A model generated the notes under the pieces. It searched no databases and was not told the origin of the DNA. It saw nothing but the letters and a program-made list of their open reading frames with translations. This document shows, in pieces, positions 48,121 to 57,186 of a DNA stretch of 64,000 bases. The number at the start of each line of letters is the position of its first letter. Position 1 is the first letter of the stretch. The translations under genes and the position numbers were made by a program. This stretch comes from Negativicutes bacterium (GTDB taxonomy: Bacteria > Bacillota_C > Negativicutes > Sporomusales_B > JARLHX01): assembly GCA_031292015.1 (NCBI GenBank), contig JARLHY010000072.1, forward strand, positions 1-64,000, given 5' to 3'.

Positions 48121-48552
48121 ATGTTTATGGGTGAATACTCCCACACAATAGACAATAAAGGGCGCCTCATCTTTCCAGCCAAGTTCCGTGATGAACTGGG
48201 CGAGAAGTTTATCGCCACCAAGGGTCTTGACAACTGCTTGTTCGTATACACCCAGGAAGAGTGGGCCATCCTAGAAAATAAGCTGAAGCAGCTGCCATTG
48301 GCCAAACCCGAGGCCCGGGCTTTCGTCCGGTTCTTCTTCGCCGGGGCGGCGGAGCTGGAGGCCGACAAACAGGGGCGGGTTTTGCTGCCCACCAACTTGA
48401 GGGAACACGCAAGGCTGGATAAAGATGTCATCGTCATCGGGGTTTCCAGCCGGATTGAAATATGGGGCAAAGAAGCCTGGGACGAATACAACAGCAAGAT
48501 TGGACCCGAGGTTACCAAGATTGCCGAGAATCTGGTCGATCTGGGAATCTAG
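48121..48552 (+). CDS. mraZ: Transcriptional regulator MraZ
   Basis: 143 residues with the duplicated SpoVT/AbrB-like fold: [26 protein letters not shown] and [22 protein letters not shown]. First gene of the division/cell-wall cluster, acting on its own promoter. ATG follows GGTGGTGAGGCC. Confidence 0.97.
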   Translation: MFMGEYSHTIDNKGRLIFPAKFRDELGEKFIATKGLDNCLFVYTQEEWAILENKLKQLPLAKPEARAFVRFFFAGAAELEADKQGRVLLPTNLREHARLDKDVIVIGVSSRIEIWGKEAWDEYNSKIGPEVTKIAENLVDLGI

Positions 48553-48567
48553 ACGGAGTGATCGTGC

Positions 48568-49500
48568 GTGGAATTTGAACACAAAAGCGTGTTGCTGGAA
48601 GAAGCGTTGGCTGCGCTCATCACCGATCCTGACGGTGTTTACGTCGATTGCACTCTTGGCGGGGGCGGACACGCCCTGGCCCTCAGCAAAAGGCTCAGCT
48701 CCGCAGGCTGGCTTGTCGGGATTGATCAGGACCCGGCTGCCATAGAGGCCGGCCGGACCCGTCTGGCGGGTGCCGCCTGCAAAGTCAGCATCATGTACAG
48801 TAATTTCCGGCAGCTTGCCGCGGTTCTCGAGGAACTGAAGATTCCGGCGGTAAACGGCGTGCTGTTCGATCTCGGAGTTTCTTCCCACCAACTGGATGTG
48901 GCTGAACGCGGCTTTTCCTATATGCAGGACGGACCGCTGGATATGCGGATGAATCCTGCCGGTGATCTTTCGGCCCATATGGTGGTCAACGGCTACTCGG
49001 AAGAGAAGCTCAGCGATATCATCCACCGCTATGGCGAAGAGCGCTGGGCAAAGCGGATCGCCAAGTTTATTGTCCAGGCCCGCGCCGTCCGGCCCATCGG
49101 GACCACCGGCGAGCTTATGGATATTATCAAAAAGGCCATTCCGGCCGCGGCCAGACGGGAAGGCCCGCACCCGGCCAAACGGACCTTTCAGGCCATCCGC
49201 ATCGAGGTAAACGAGGAGCTGACAATCCTGCAGGCCGCCTTTACGGCGGCGGTGGACGCCCTGAAGCCCGGCGGGAGGATATGTATCATAACTTTTCATT
49301 CGCTGGAAGACCGGATCGCCAAACAAACGCTGCAAGAGTTGGCCAGAGGATGTGTCTGTCCGCGAGATTTCCCGATTTGCGTCTGTAAGCACGAACCTAG
49401 CGTTAAGATCATAGGCAAGCCGTTCACACCATCGCCGGCCGAGCTCGAAGGGAATCCAAGGTCCCGCAGCGCCAGGCTGAGGGTGGCAGAAAAGGTATAA
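48568..49500 (+). CDS. rsmH: 16S rRNA (cytosine(1402)-N4)-methyltransferase
   Basis: 310 residues, GTG start 15 nt after mraZ. FEHKSVLLEEAL, VDCTLGGGGHALAL (AdoMet loop), GVLFDLGVSSHQLDVAERGFSY, RTFQAIRIEVNEEL and ITFHSLEDRI are the full RsmH/MraW signature. Methylates N4 of C1402 in 16S rRNA. Confidence 0.97.
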   Translation: MEFEHKSVLLEEALAALITDPDGVYVDCTLGGGGHALALSKRLSSAGWLVGIDQDPAAIEAGRTRLAGAACKVSIMYSNFRQLAAVLEELKIPAVNGVLFDLGVSSHQLDVAERGFSYMQDGPLDMRMNPAGDLSAHMVVNGYSEEKLSDIIHRYGEERWAKRIAKFIVQARAVRPIGTTGELMDIIKKAIPAAARREGPHPAKRTFQAIRIEVNEELTILQAAFTAAVDALKPGGRICIITFHSLEDRIAKQTLQELARGCVCPRDFPICVCKHEPSVKIIGKPFTPSPAELEGNPRSRSARLRVAEKV

Positions 49501-49542
49501 TCAGGGATGAATTTGTTCTAATTTCCAGGGAGGGAAAATACT

Positions 49543-49986
49543 ATGTTAGTAAACCGCCAGCAAGAGTGGGTCGAAGTTACGCCGCCGGAACGGGTCAGGA
49601 AGTCTGCCGCCGCATCGACGCGCCGGGACAACAGTCTCAGGCGTAAATGCCTGCAGCTCATCCTGCTTGTTGTCGCCGCGGCGATGATGGTCACCATTCA
49701 TAGTGAGATGTCGGTGCGGGCGGGTTATGACCTGGTCGACCTGAAGGAACAAGCTGCGAAACTGGAAAAAGAGAATGAATTGCTCCGCCTGGATATCGCC
49801 AGACTGAAATCGCCGGAGCGTATCCAACAGATCGCGATCCGCGATCTGGGTATGGTCCAGCCGAAAAATACTTATTACGCCACAACCAAACCGGAGTCGG
49901 GCCAACCGGACGCAGCGGTGGCAGGTAATCAGCCGGCCAAGGGTCTGGTCATTGTCAACAAGGCGGAGGCGAGTAAAGCGCGTTAA
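49543..49986 (+). CDS. ftsL: FtsL-like cell division protein
   Basis: 147 residues: basic N-terminus, one helix (LQLILLVVAAAMMVTIH), then a heptad coiled coil (LVDLKEQAAKLEKENELLRLDIARLKSPERIQQIAIRDLGM) typical of FtsL/septum initiators. Its place between rsmH and the PBP gene confirms the call. ATG has GGGAGGG upstream. Confidence 0.9.
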   Translation: MLVNRQQEWVEVTPPERVRKSAAASTRRDNSLRRKCLQLILLVVAAAMMVTIHSEMSVRAGYDLVDLKEQAAKLEKENELLRLDIARLKSPERIQQIAIRDLGMVQPKNTYYATTKPESGQPDAAVAGNQPAKGLVIVNKAEASKAR

Positions 49987-50009
49987 GTTTATTCAATGGA
50001 GGCGATCGC

Positions 50010-50435
50010 GTGGCGTCGGCTTCTCATGTCACTATTCGTAAAAGGGCAGCCCTGCTTTTTCTTTTTGTTGTGGTAGTCATGGTGGGACTCATCGGCCGGC
50101 TGGGGTATCTTCAGTTTTTCCGCAGTTCCTGGCTGACGGAGAACGCGATGGATCAGCGGATCAGGGAGATACCGGTGGAAGCCAGGCGGGGAATGATCTA
50201 CGACCGGACCGGCAGGGAGCTGGCGGTCAGTGTGAGCACCGAATCGGTGTACGCCATCCCTGCGGAAATAAGGAGTCCCGAGGAAACAGCAGCCAAACTG
50301 GCTGCTATTTTGGCATTATGGGCCATTTGGTGGGAGAGAATAAAAACAAACTCCTGCGATACCCGGCGAAGCGGTGTATCACAGGGGTTTTCTTCCGCTG
50401 GTGACGCTGCGGTTCTTTCGGGTAGGACCCGGTAG
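50010..50435 (+). CDS. Class B PBP (SpoVD/FtsI), N-terminal fragment split by the mobile element
   Basis: GTG start after GGAGGCGATCGC. Host-derived codons 1-103 give a cytoplasmic tail, a helix (LLFLFVVVVMVGLIGRLGYLQF) and the class B PBP start motif RRGMIYDRTGRELAVSVST. From 50319 onward the sequence belongs to the inserted element and the frame ends at 50435 after 39 foreign codons. The rest of the gene resumes at 63748 in the matching frame. In Bacillus this place holds pbpB then spoVD; many clostridia and Negativicutes have a single gene annotated spoVD. Which one it is depends on sequence past the window (a PASTA domain would favour SpoVD/PBP2b types). Confidence 0.9.
   Translation: MASASHVTIRKRAALLFLFVVVVMVGLIGRLGYLQFFRSSWLTENAMDQRIREIPVEARRGMIYDRTGRELAVSVSTESVYAIPAEIRSPEETAAKLAAILALWAIWWERIKTNSCDTRRSGVSQGFSSAGDAAVLSGRTR
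50305..50318 (+). repeat. attL core repeat
   Basis: CTATTTTGGCATTA, in frame as the end of LAAILAL of the PBP. Identical to 63748-63761; bases on either side differ (G versus T before, T versus G after). Confidence 0.9.
50353..50385 (-). terminator. Inverted repeat downstream of the integrase
   Basis: CCTGCGATAC (50353-50362) and GTATCACAGG (50376-50385), one mismatch. Read on the minus strand it is followed by AGTTTGTTTTTA, so it may end the integrase transcript; it may also be a recombinase-binding site. Confidence 0.5.
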
Positions 50436-50486
50436 CGGCCGGAGGGGGAGGCTGCCCTAAGCACCCGATAAACTCTTGTTGCGGCG

Positions 50487-51623
50487 CTAGGGGAGGAGTT
50501 TGGCGGCGATGAAGGCCGCCGCGTCCTTGTCCTTTTCCGGCAGGGCGTGGGCGTAAATCTGCATTACGGTACGGACGTCGTCGCCGATGCGGGCTGCGAC
50601 CATCTTGAGGTCGTAGCCGTGAGCCAGCAGGTGGGTGACATGGGTATGCCGCAGGTCGTGGAGCCGCACTTTTTTGGTTATGCCGGCCCGCACCAGCAGT
50701 GAACGGAAGGTCCGGCCCAGGGTCGAAAACGGAACCAGCCGCCGGTTGTCGCCGGTGAAAACCAGGCCGCCGTCAGGGGTCCACAGGTCGTTTCTGAGAA
50801 TTTCCAGGACCGCCGGTTCTACCGCTATGGTCCGCCACGACCCCTGGGTCTTGGGCGTGCCGCGAACTTGTTTGCCGGCGATCTCGACAATGTTCTCCGA
50901 CACTTTCAGCACACCGTTCGCCAGGTCGATATTCTCCCAGCGCAGGCCGACGATTTCACCCCGGCGCAGACCGGTGGACAGGGCGAGGAGGATAACATGG
51001 TAGATCTGCCTGAACCCTCTTTTGACTTCTGCAGCGAAGGCTCTGGCGGCTGCGAGCAGCCGCAGCATCTCGTCTTCGGTCAGGATATTTTGTTCTTTCG
51101 GCTGCCTGGGAATGGGTCCGGCCCCGGTGGCGGCGTTTCGACCGAGACAGCCCTCAGTCACCGCCAGGGCCAGAATGTTGTGCAGAATCGCCCGGTGCTG
51201 GCTCAGGGTGGCCGCGGACAGTCCCTCCTGGGCCTTGGCCCGCAGATAGTCGTTGACATGGGCTGTGGTCAGTTTCGTCAGCTTGCAGCGGCCGAGGAGC
51301 GGCAGGATATGCTTGACGCAGGCCAGCTCGTAAGCGGCGCAGGTCTTTTCTTTGGCGGTGAATTTCTTGATCGACAGCCACCTTGCGGTGAACTGTTCTA
51401 CGGTGGTACCGCCGGACAGGACCGGGCCCATGGTCTGATGGCCGGCTTTAAGCCTGTCGAGCATTGCAACAGCTTCCCGCTGGGTTTTGGCTGTGAAGGA
51501 TTTCCGGCGTTGCCTGCCGCTGGCGTCATAGCCCACAGTCACCTGAATTTTGAATTTATCCCTGGCCAGGCGCTGGAGCGAGCCATCACCCCTGGGCCGG
51601 CGTTTTTTCGGCGTTGTGGCCAA
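50487..51623 (-). CDS. int: Tyrosine recombinase / phage-type integrase
   Basis: 378 residues, TTG start with GGGGGAG upstream. N-terminal arm-binding domain (GDGSLQRLARDKFKIQVTVGYDASGRQRRKSF), SAM-like core-binding domain (TVEQFTARWLSIKKF), catalytic domain with Arg in STGLRRGEIVGL, HxxR in LHDLRHTHVTH and nucleophile Tyr357 in MQIYAHAL. A complete, probably active enzyme that would integrate and excise the element. It ends about 170 bp from attL. Confidence 0.95.
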   Translation of the reverse strand: MATTPKKRRPRGDGSLQRLARDKFKIQVTVGYDASGRQRRKSFTAKTQREAVAMLDRLKAGHQTMGPVLSGGTTVEQFTARWLSIKKFTAKEKTCAAYELACVKHILPLLGRCKLTKLTTAHVNDYLRAKAQEGLSAATLSQHRAILHNILALAVTEGCLGRNAATGAGPIPRQPKEQNILTEDEMLRLLAAARAFAAEVKRGFRQIYHVILLALSTGLRRGEIVGLRWENIDLANGVLKVSENIVEIAGKQVRGTPKTQGSWRTIAVEPAVLEILRNDLWTPDGGLVFTGDNRRLVPFSTLGRTFRSLLVRAGITKKVRLHDLRHTHVTHLLAHGYDLKMVAARIGDDVRTVMQIYAHALPEKDKDAAAFIAAKLLP

Positions 51624-51727
51624 AGCTATCTCCCCCTTATAGGAAAATGTACCGCCGGCGGAGGGGAATTAGAACCGGGCGGTCAAATGTTTCAGCCGCT
51701 GTCGCCGAACGCGGCTGGAGGAGAAGG

Positions 51728-51796
51728 ATGAAAGCGGCGCCGGGTGGAATAAAGCTTAAGGACAAAGATGGTTCGGGAACGGCGGTGACAGCGTGA
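51728..51796 (+). CDS. 22-codon leader ORF coupled to the activator gene
   Basis: ATG 51728 is preceded by GGAGGAGAAGG, a stronger ribosome site than the activator's own. It encodes MKAAPGGIKLKDKDGSGTAV.. and stops with TGA overlapping the activator's GTG (51793). The overlap suggests translational coupling. The peptide resembles nothing I know. Confidence 0.45.
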   Translation: MKAAPGGIKLKDKDGSGTAVTA

Positions 51797-53859
51797 AAGT
51801 CAAAGAGATCATGATTCCGGTCAGTCCGCTGGTTATGACCGGGAACGGCGGACCGACGGACAGTCCTTTGTCGGCCGGGAGCGATTTTCTGCCGGTGGTC
51901 GATGGTGAGGGGCGGTATATCGGTTCCATCGATCTTGTCGGCAGGACGCTCGAGAGCGGGGGCGCCGGGCAACCTGACGACATTTGGACCTTTCCGGCCC
52001 GGGATGTGGTCTGCGTTGCCGGCGACACCGACATCGACTCGCTGCCCAAGGATACCGCCAGGGCGGTGGTTGTCGATGAAACGGGCCGGGTTATCGGGAC
52101 AGTCGGACCGGTGGACTTTTTACGGACAGTGAGCCACAGCCTGGCCGAATTCAAGGAACAGTTATATGCGATCATCAATTCCGCCCAGAACGGCATCCTG
52201 GCCATCAATGACCGCGGGGTTCTCATCCTGGTCAACAATGCCGCCGAGGAGCTGACCGGCAAGAATAAGGACGAACTGATCGGCCGGCACGTCAGCGAAG
52301 TCATTCCCAACTCCCTTCTGCCTCAGGTTCTGGCGATGGAAAAGCCGCTGCTGGGTCAGAAAATTGGCCTTGGCGATACTGCTGTGATGGCCAACTATTC
52401 CCCGATCATCGCCAACGGCAAGGTTATCGGGGCGGTGTCGGTGTTTCAGGATGTGTCGATCCTGGAAAACACTTTTCAGGAACTGACCCAGGTCAAGACC
52501 CTCAGCAAGGAGCTGGAGGCGATCATCAATTCCTCCTATGACGGCATGTTCATAACCGACGGTCAGGGAGTGGTGCTCCGGGTCAACAAGGCTTATGAGC
52601 GCATTACCGGCATCAGGGCCGAGGAGGTCATCGGCAGGAGCATGCGGCGCCTGGTCGAGGAGAAGTACTACGATCAGTCGGTGACTCTGCTGGTGCTCGA
52701 GTCGAGGAAAAGCATGACCATCAATCAGACGGTGAAAGGCGACCGCAAATTACTTGTCACCGGTAACCCGATGTTCGACGATGCGGGTGAGATTGTCCGG
52801 GTGCTGACCAATGTGCGGGACGTAACCGAGCTTGTCAGGCTTCAGGACAAGCTGGCCAAAACCCAGGAGCAGACCCTGAAGTATAAGACTGAGCTGACCC
52901 ATCTGCGGTCGATGCAAATCAAGGAGGAGGATCTGGTCTACCGCAGCCAGGCGATGGCCCAGGCGGTAGAACTAGCCCTTAAAGTGGCCGAGGTGGATTC
53001 CACCGTCCTTATCACCGGTGAATCCGGCTCCGGCAAAGAACTGATCGCCAAGCTGATTCACAAGCACGGCAAAGGCGCGGGCACACCCTTCATCAAGATC
53101 AACTGCTCGGCCATACCGGACCAGTTGCTGGAGTCGGAATTGTTCGGCTACGAGGGAGGGGCGTTCACCGGGGCAAAAAAGGAGGGCAAGCCCGGTCTTT
53201 GTGAACTGGCCCATCATGGGACGCTGTTCCTGGATGAAATCGGCGACCTGCCGCTGCTGCTGCAGGCCAAAATACTGCGAACCATCCAGGAGAAAGAAGT
53301 TGTAAGAGTCGGCGGGACCAAGGCGATCAACGTGGACATCAGAATCGTCGCCGCGACGAACCGGGATATGACCGAGATGGTTAAGGCCGGAAAATTCCGG
53401 CAGGACCTGTATTACCGGCTGATGGTGGTTCCGATCCATCTGGCTCCGCTGCGGGAGCGGAAAGAGGATATTCCCCTCTTAAGCAAGTATTTTGTCGATA
53501 AGTTCAACAAGCGGTTTCGCTACAGCAAACGAATGGCGCCGGCGGTGGTTGACAAGCTGATGGAGTATTCCTGGCCAGGCAACGTCCGGGAACTGGAAAA
53601 TGTCATCGAGCGGATGATGGTTACCGCCGCCGGCAATGATCTGACTGAGGAGTTGCTGCCGGAAACGGTCCGCAAGAAGGTTTTTTTGCCGAAACAAGGG
53701 GCCAGGCTGAAGACTGCGGTAGAACAGACCGAGGCTTTTTTGCTGGCCGAAACCTACCGGGAGCATCCATCCTGGCCGAAGGTGGCGGAAATCCTGGGAG
53801 TGGACCGGGCGACGATTTTCCGCAAAGCCGCCAAGTACGGGCTGCTGAAAAAAACGTAA
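51793..53859 (+). CDS. CBS-PAS-PAS-AAA+-Fis sigma-54-dependent activator
   Basis: 688 residues, GTG start. N-terminal CBS-like pair (residues about 1-110), two PAS domains (about 118-225 and 235-345), AAA+ core with GESGSGKE, sigma-54 contact loop GGAFTGA, Walker B GTLFLDEIGDL, and a C-terminal Fis-type HTH (WPKVAEILGVDRATIFRKA). Cytoplasmic enhancer-binding protein. The consensus sigma-54 promoter at 54014 and TGCGAC repeats between this gene and the permease show its likely target: the cargo operon that follows. Confidence 0.93.
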   Translation: MKVKEIMIPVSPLVMTGNGGPTDSPLSAGSDFLPVVDGEGRYIGSIDLVGRTLESGGAGQPDDIWTFPARDVVCVAGDTDIDSLPKDTARAVVVDETGRVIGTVGPVDFLRTVSHSLAEFKEQLYAIINSAQNGILAINDRGVLILVNNAAEELTGKNKDELIGRHVSEVIPNSLLPQVLAMEKPLLGQKIGLGDTAVMANYSPIIANGKVIGAVSVFQDVSILENTFQELTQVKTLSKELEAIINSSYDGMFITDGQGVVLRVNKAYERITGIRAEEVIGRSMRRLVEEKYYDQSVTLLVLESRKSMTINQTVKGDRKLLVTGNPMFDDAGEIVRVLTNVRDVTELVRLQDKLAKTQEQTLKYKTELTHLRSMQIKEEDLVYRSQAMAQAVELALKVAEVDSTVLITGESGSGKELIAKLIHKHGKGAGTPFIKINCSAIPDQLLESELFGYEGGAFTGAKKEGKPGLCELAHHGTLFLDEIGDLPLLLQAKILRTIQEKEVVRVGGTKAINVDIRIVAATNRDMTEMVKAGKFRQDLYYRLMVVPIHLAPLRERKEDIPLLSKYFVDKFNKRFRYSKRMAPAVVDKLMEYSWPGNVRELENVIERMMVTAAGNDLTEELLPETVRKKVFLPKQGARLKTAVEQTEAFLLAETYREHPSWPKVAEILGVDRATIFRKAAKYGLLKKT

Positions 53860-53884
53860 CGCAAGTCTCAATATTGCGATTGAT

Positions 53885-54047
53885 GCAAAAATGCGACTAG
53901 CCGCGGAAAAACAGGTTAAAATAGTTTTTTGAATTATCTGAATGTCGCATTTGTGCGACGGAAAAATACTGCCCGAAAGAGAAGCCTTGAAGTAAATCAA
54001 GGCTTCTTTCTGTTGGCACGAAATTTGCAAGTAAGTACAAATGCGAC
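53885..54047 (+). promoter_or_regulatory. Putative upstream activator sites (TGCGAC repeats)
   Basis: ATGCGAC at 53891, a perfect palindrome GTCGCA-TTTG-TGCGAC at 53944-53959, and ATGCGAC again at 54041; a related TTGCGA lies at about 53875. They lie in the 270-bp gap around the sigma-54 promoter and are plausible binding sites of the adjacent activator. Confidence 0.6.
54014..54029 (+). promoter_or_regulatory. Sigma-54 (-24/-12) promoter of the cargo operon
   Basis: TGGCAC-GAAAT-TTGCA matches the consensus exactly, about 100 nt upstream of the permease gene. Confidence 0.92.
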
Positions 54048-54129
54048 AATGCCGGGGAGGAGGGAAAAAATCAGCTTTCGCTAAGGGACGACGCAGGAAA
54101 ATCCAAATCAAACTGGAAAGGATGTTACT

Positions 54130-55545
54130 ATGAGCTTGTTAGGACCGGTTTATAAGCGCGAATATGGCAAGGAGCAACCGTATATTCCTTTTGGTCCGTT
54201 TCATCTGAGGATTCCCTTCATCCACTATCGGTTTGAGCTGCCTGACTTTATCCAAGGTCTTATCATGTGCGCCGTCTGCCTGGGAATTATTCCGATATTG
54301 CAAGAATATCTCGGCATGTCCTTTGAAGTTGCCATTACCATTGTCATACTGAACGGTTTTTTCTATCTGTGGCACGCCCACCTGGGCGACCCGGTGGTGC
54401 CTGGTTGGATCACGCCGGCCATTCCGCTTCTCCTGCTGTGGCTGAAGACCTTTCCTGAAGGGGTGGCCAGGATGCATGCCCTGATCGCCTTTGAATTCGA
54501 GTTGGGCGTGTTTTCTCTGCTGCTGGGCTCGACCGGCCTGGCCAAACGTTTCGTCGACCTTGTTCCTGACGCCTTAAAGGCCGGCATTCTGCTGGGGGCC
54601 GGTATCGCGGCGGTCCGGCTTGTGTTTCAGCCAGGCGGACGCTTTGACCTCTATCCCTGGACCATCACCATTGCCATCGGTTTTGCCTTTTACATCCTTT
54701 TCTCTAACCATTTCAAGACTCTGCGCAACAGGAACATGGCGCTCAAGCACCTGTCGGATCTGGGGCTGATGCCGGCGCTGGTGCTGGCCATCTTCGTGGC
54801 GCCGCTGGTCGGCGAGTTGCCCTGGCCCACCATCCAGTGGGGCTTTACCGTTCCGCAGTTTTATACTTTGTTCACTGAGTGGACGCCTTTTTCGGCCCGG
54901 ATCGGTTTTCCGCCGCTGGAGCTTTACATGAAGGCGGCTCCGCTGGTGGTGGCTGTGTATATCGTGCTGTTCGGCGAATTGATCCAGGCCGAGGCGCTGA
55001 TTGACGAAGCCCGCGAATTCCGGCACGGCGATGAGGACGTTCATTTCAACGCCAACCGCAACAACATGATTGTCGGCATCCGTAATATCGGCATGTCGAT
55101 GATGGGCCCCGACGCTTCGATGTGCGGCCCGATGTGGGCAGCCATGCAGGTGGTGGAGTGCGAGCGCTACAAGCACGGCCCGGAAGCCATGGACAGCCTG
55201 GTGGGCGGTGTGGCGTCCTTCCGGCTGGGGACCTTTGTCAGCTATTTCATACTGCCTATCGTCACGCTGGTCAAGCCTATCCTGCCGATTTCCCTGGCGC
55301 TCACCATGCTGGTCCAGGGCTATGTCGCAGTCCGGGTAGGCGTCCTGAAAGCCAGGACCTTCAATGACCTCGGCGTCGCCGGCATTGTTGCCGCGGTGCT
55401 GATTACCCGCGAGGCGGCGGCGGCTTTCGGCGTAGGCATCATTCTGTGTCTTTTGATCTACGGCAAGGATATTTTCCGCAACTGGAGCACCTATGACAAA
55501 AGCAAGGACCCGGTGTTCAACAGCCGCATCAGCGACTCGGAGTAG
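54130..55545 (+). CDS. Multi-helix permease, NCS2/SLC23-like (substrate unknown)
   Basis: 471 residues with about 12-14 hydrophobic segments. The fold pattern (repeated ALKAGILLGAGIAAVRLVF and late MGPDASMCGPMWAAMQVVE with a broken helix) resembles the xanthine/uracil/SulP-type carriers, but I do not recognise a specific subfamily. ATG has GGAAAGGATGTTACT upstream. First gene after the sigma-54 promoter and directly before 4-hydroxybutyryl-CoA dehydratase, so uptake of 4-hydroxybutyrate or a similar acid is a reasonable guess only. Confidence 0.6.
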   Translation: MSLLGPVYKREYGKEQPYIPFGPFHLRIPFIHYRFELPDFIQGLIMCAVCLGIIPILQEYLGMSFEVAITIVILNGFFYLWHAHLGDPVVPGWITPAIPLLLLWLKTFPEGVARMHALIAFEFELGVFSLLLGSTGLAKRFVDLVPDALKAGILLGAGIAAVRLVFQPGGRFDLYPWTITIAIGFAFYILFSNHFKTLRNRNMALKHLSDLGLMPALVLAIFVAPLVGELPWPTIQWGFTVPQFYTLFTEWTPFSARIGFPPLELYMKAAPLVVAVYIVLFGELIQAEALIDEAREFRHGDEDVHFNANRNNMIVGIRNIGMSMMGPDASMCGPMWAAMQVVECERYKHGPEAMDSLVGGVASFRLGTFVSYFILPIVTLVKPILPISLALTMLVQGYVAVRVGVLKARTFNDLGVAGIVAAVLITREAAAAFGVGIILCLLIYGKDIFRNWSTYDKSKDPVFNSRISDSE

Positions 55546-55609
55546 CTTTTCCGCGCTTGTCTCTTTGCTGGCAGGTAGCTTATTTAAATTCTAAGGAGTG
55601 TGGTTCCAA

Positions 55610-57094
55610 ATGGCTCTTAAAACCGGACAACAGTATGAAGACAGTCTGCGCAAACTCAAATTCAAGGTATATCTGCAAGGCGAACTGGTGGAGAATCCGG
55701 TGGATCATCCGATCATCCGTCCGTCGATGAATTCGGTAAAGATGACGTACGATCTGGCCCAGGATCCCGAGTTCGAGGATCTCATGACCGCCAAGTCCCA
55801 TCTTGACGGCCAGAAGGTTAACCGCTTCTGCCATCTGCACCAGAGCACCGACGACCTGGTGAAAAAGGTGAAAATGCAGCGCCTGCTCGGACAGAAAACC
55901 GCATCCTGCTTCCAGCGGTGCGTCGGCATGGACGCCATCAACGCCGTGGACAGCGTTACCTTTGAAATGGACAAAAAACTTGCCACCAACTATCACGACC
56001 GGTTCCTCAAATTCCTGAAAATGATGCAGGATGAGGATCTGACGGTGGACGGAGCCATGACCGACCCCAAAGGCGACCGGAGCCTGCCGCCCCATAAGCA
56101 GCCCGACCCGGACCTCTTCGTCCATGTGGTGGAAAAACGCGACGACGGTATCGTCGTCCGCGGCGCCAAAGCCCACCAGACCGGGGCCATCAATTCCCAC
56201 TGGATTCTGGTCATGCCCACCATCGCCATGAGCAAGGAAGATGCCGATTACGCCGTATCGTTCTGCGCCCCGGCCGACGCCGAGGGGATCTTCTACATTT
56301 ACGGCCGCCAGTCCTGCGACACCCGCAAGCTGGAAGGCAGCGAACTTGATGTCGGCAACTGCCAGTTCGGCGGCCACGAAGCCCTGATGGTCTTCGACAA
56401 TCTCTTCATTCCCTGGGAGAATGTCTTCATGTGCGGCGAATACGAATTCAGCGGCGCGCTGGTGGAACGCTTCGCGGGTTATCACCGGCAGAGCTACGGC
56501 GGCTGCAAGGTCGGCGTGGGCGACGTGCTGATCGGCGCCGCGGCGCTGGCGGCCGACTATAACGGCGCAAACAAGGCCTCCCATGTCAAAGACAAACTGA
56601 TCGAGATGGTTCATTTGAACGAGACACTTTATTCCTCCGGCATCGCCTGTTCGGCCGAGGGTTCGAAAACTGCTTCCGGGACCTATCTGATCGATCTTTT
56701 ACTGGCCAATGTCTGCAAACAGAACGTGACCCGCTTCCCCTACGAGATCACCCGGCTGGCGGAAGACATCGCCGGTGGGCTGATGGTCACCATGCCGTCC
56801 GAGAAGGACCTGCGCCATCCGGAAATCGGCAAAGTAGTGGAAAAGTATTTCGGCGCCGTCTCCTCGGTTCCCACCGAGCATCGGATGCGGATCCTGCGGC
56901 TGATCGAGAACCTCACTCTGGGCACGGCGGCTGTCGGCTACCGCACCGAGTCGATGCACGGCGCCGGCTCGCCTCAGGCTCAGCGGATCATGATTGCCCG
57001 CCAGGGTAATATTGAGCAGAAGAAAGAACTGGCCAAAGCCATCGCCGGTATCCCCGATGCGGCAGCGGCAAAAGAGGCTGCGGCTTCCAAGTAA
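55610..57094 (+). CDS. abfD: 4-hydroxybutyryl-CoA dehydratase / vinylacetyl-CoA delta-isomerase
   Basis: 494 residues, HpaB/AbfD flavoprotein family. The [4Fe-4S] ligands that separate true AbfD from HpaB hydroxylases are present: Cys100 and Cys104 (ASCFQRCVG) and His293 and Cys300 (YHRQSYGGCKVG), matching C99/C103/H292/C299 of the Clostridium aminobutyricum enzyme. It dehydrates 4-hydroxybutyryl-CoA to crotonyl-CoA through a ketyl radical. ATG 55610 with AAGGAG 13 nt upstream; GTG 55598 is too close to that site. Confidence 0.93.
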   Translation: MALKTGQQYEDSLRKLKFKVYLQGELVENPVDHPIIRPSMNSVKMTYDLAQDPEFEDLMTAKSHLDGQKVNRFCHLHQSTDDLVKKVKMQRLLGQKTASCFQRCVGMDAINAVDSVTFEMDKKLATNYHDRFLKFLKMMQDEDLTVDGAMTDPKGDRSLPPHKQPDPDLFVHVVEKRDDGIVVRGAKAHQTGAINSHWILVMPTIAMSKEDADYAVSFCAPADAEGIFYIYGRQSCDTRKLEGSELDVGNCQFGGHEALMVFDNLFIPWENVFMCGEYEFSGALVERFAGYHRQSYGGCKVGVGDVLIGAAALAADYNGANKASHVKDKLIEMVHLNETLYSSGIACSAEGSKTASGTYLIDLLLANVCKQNVTRFPYEITRLAEDIAGGLMVTMPSEKDLRHPEIGKVVEKYFGAVSSVPTEHRMRILRLIENLTLGTAAVGYRTESMHGAGSPQAQRIMIARQGNIEQKKELAKAIAGIPDAAAAKEAAASK

Positions 57095-57118
57095 CAGCAC
57101 CATTTGAGATGTCGACAT

Positions 57119-57146
57119 GTCGCCGGAGCTTATCAGCTCCGGCGAC
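57119..57146 (+). other. Strong intercistronic hairpin between abfD and the CoA-transferase
   Basis: Perfect 12-bp stem GTCGCCGGAGCT (57119-57130) / AGCTCCGGCGAC (57135-57146), loop TATC, no T-run. It may stabilise the upstream mRNA or lower downstream expression. Confidence 0.7.
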
Positions 57147-57186
57147 CCATTGGTCTTGAAGACTTGGCGGAAGGTGAGGAATTAGT

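Noticed and set aside
55580..56614. 344-codon minus-strand frame over abfD
   Set aside because: Antisense of a gene with verified cluster ligands.
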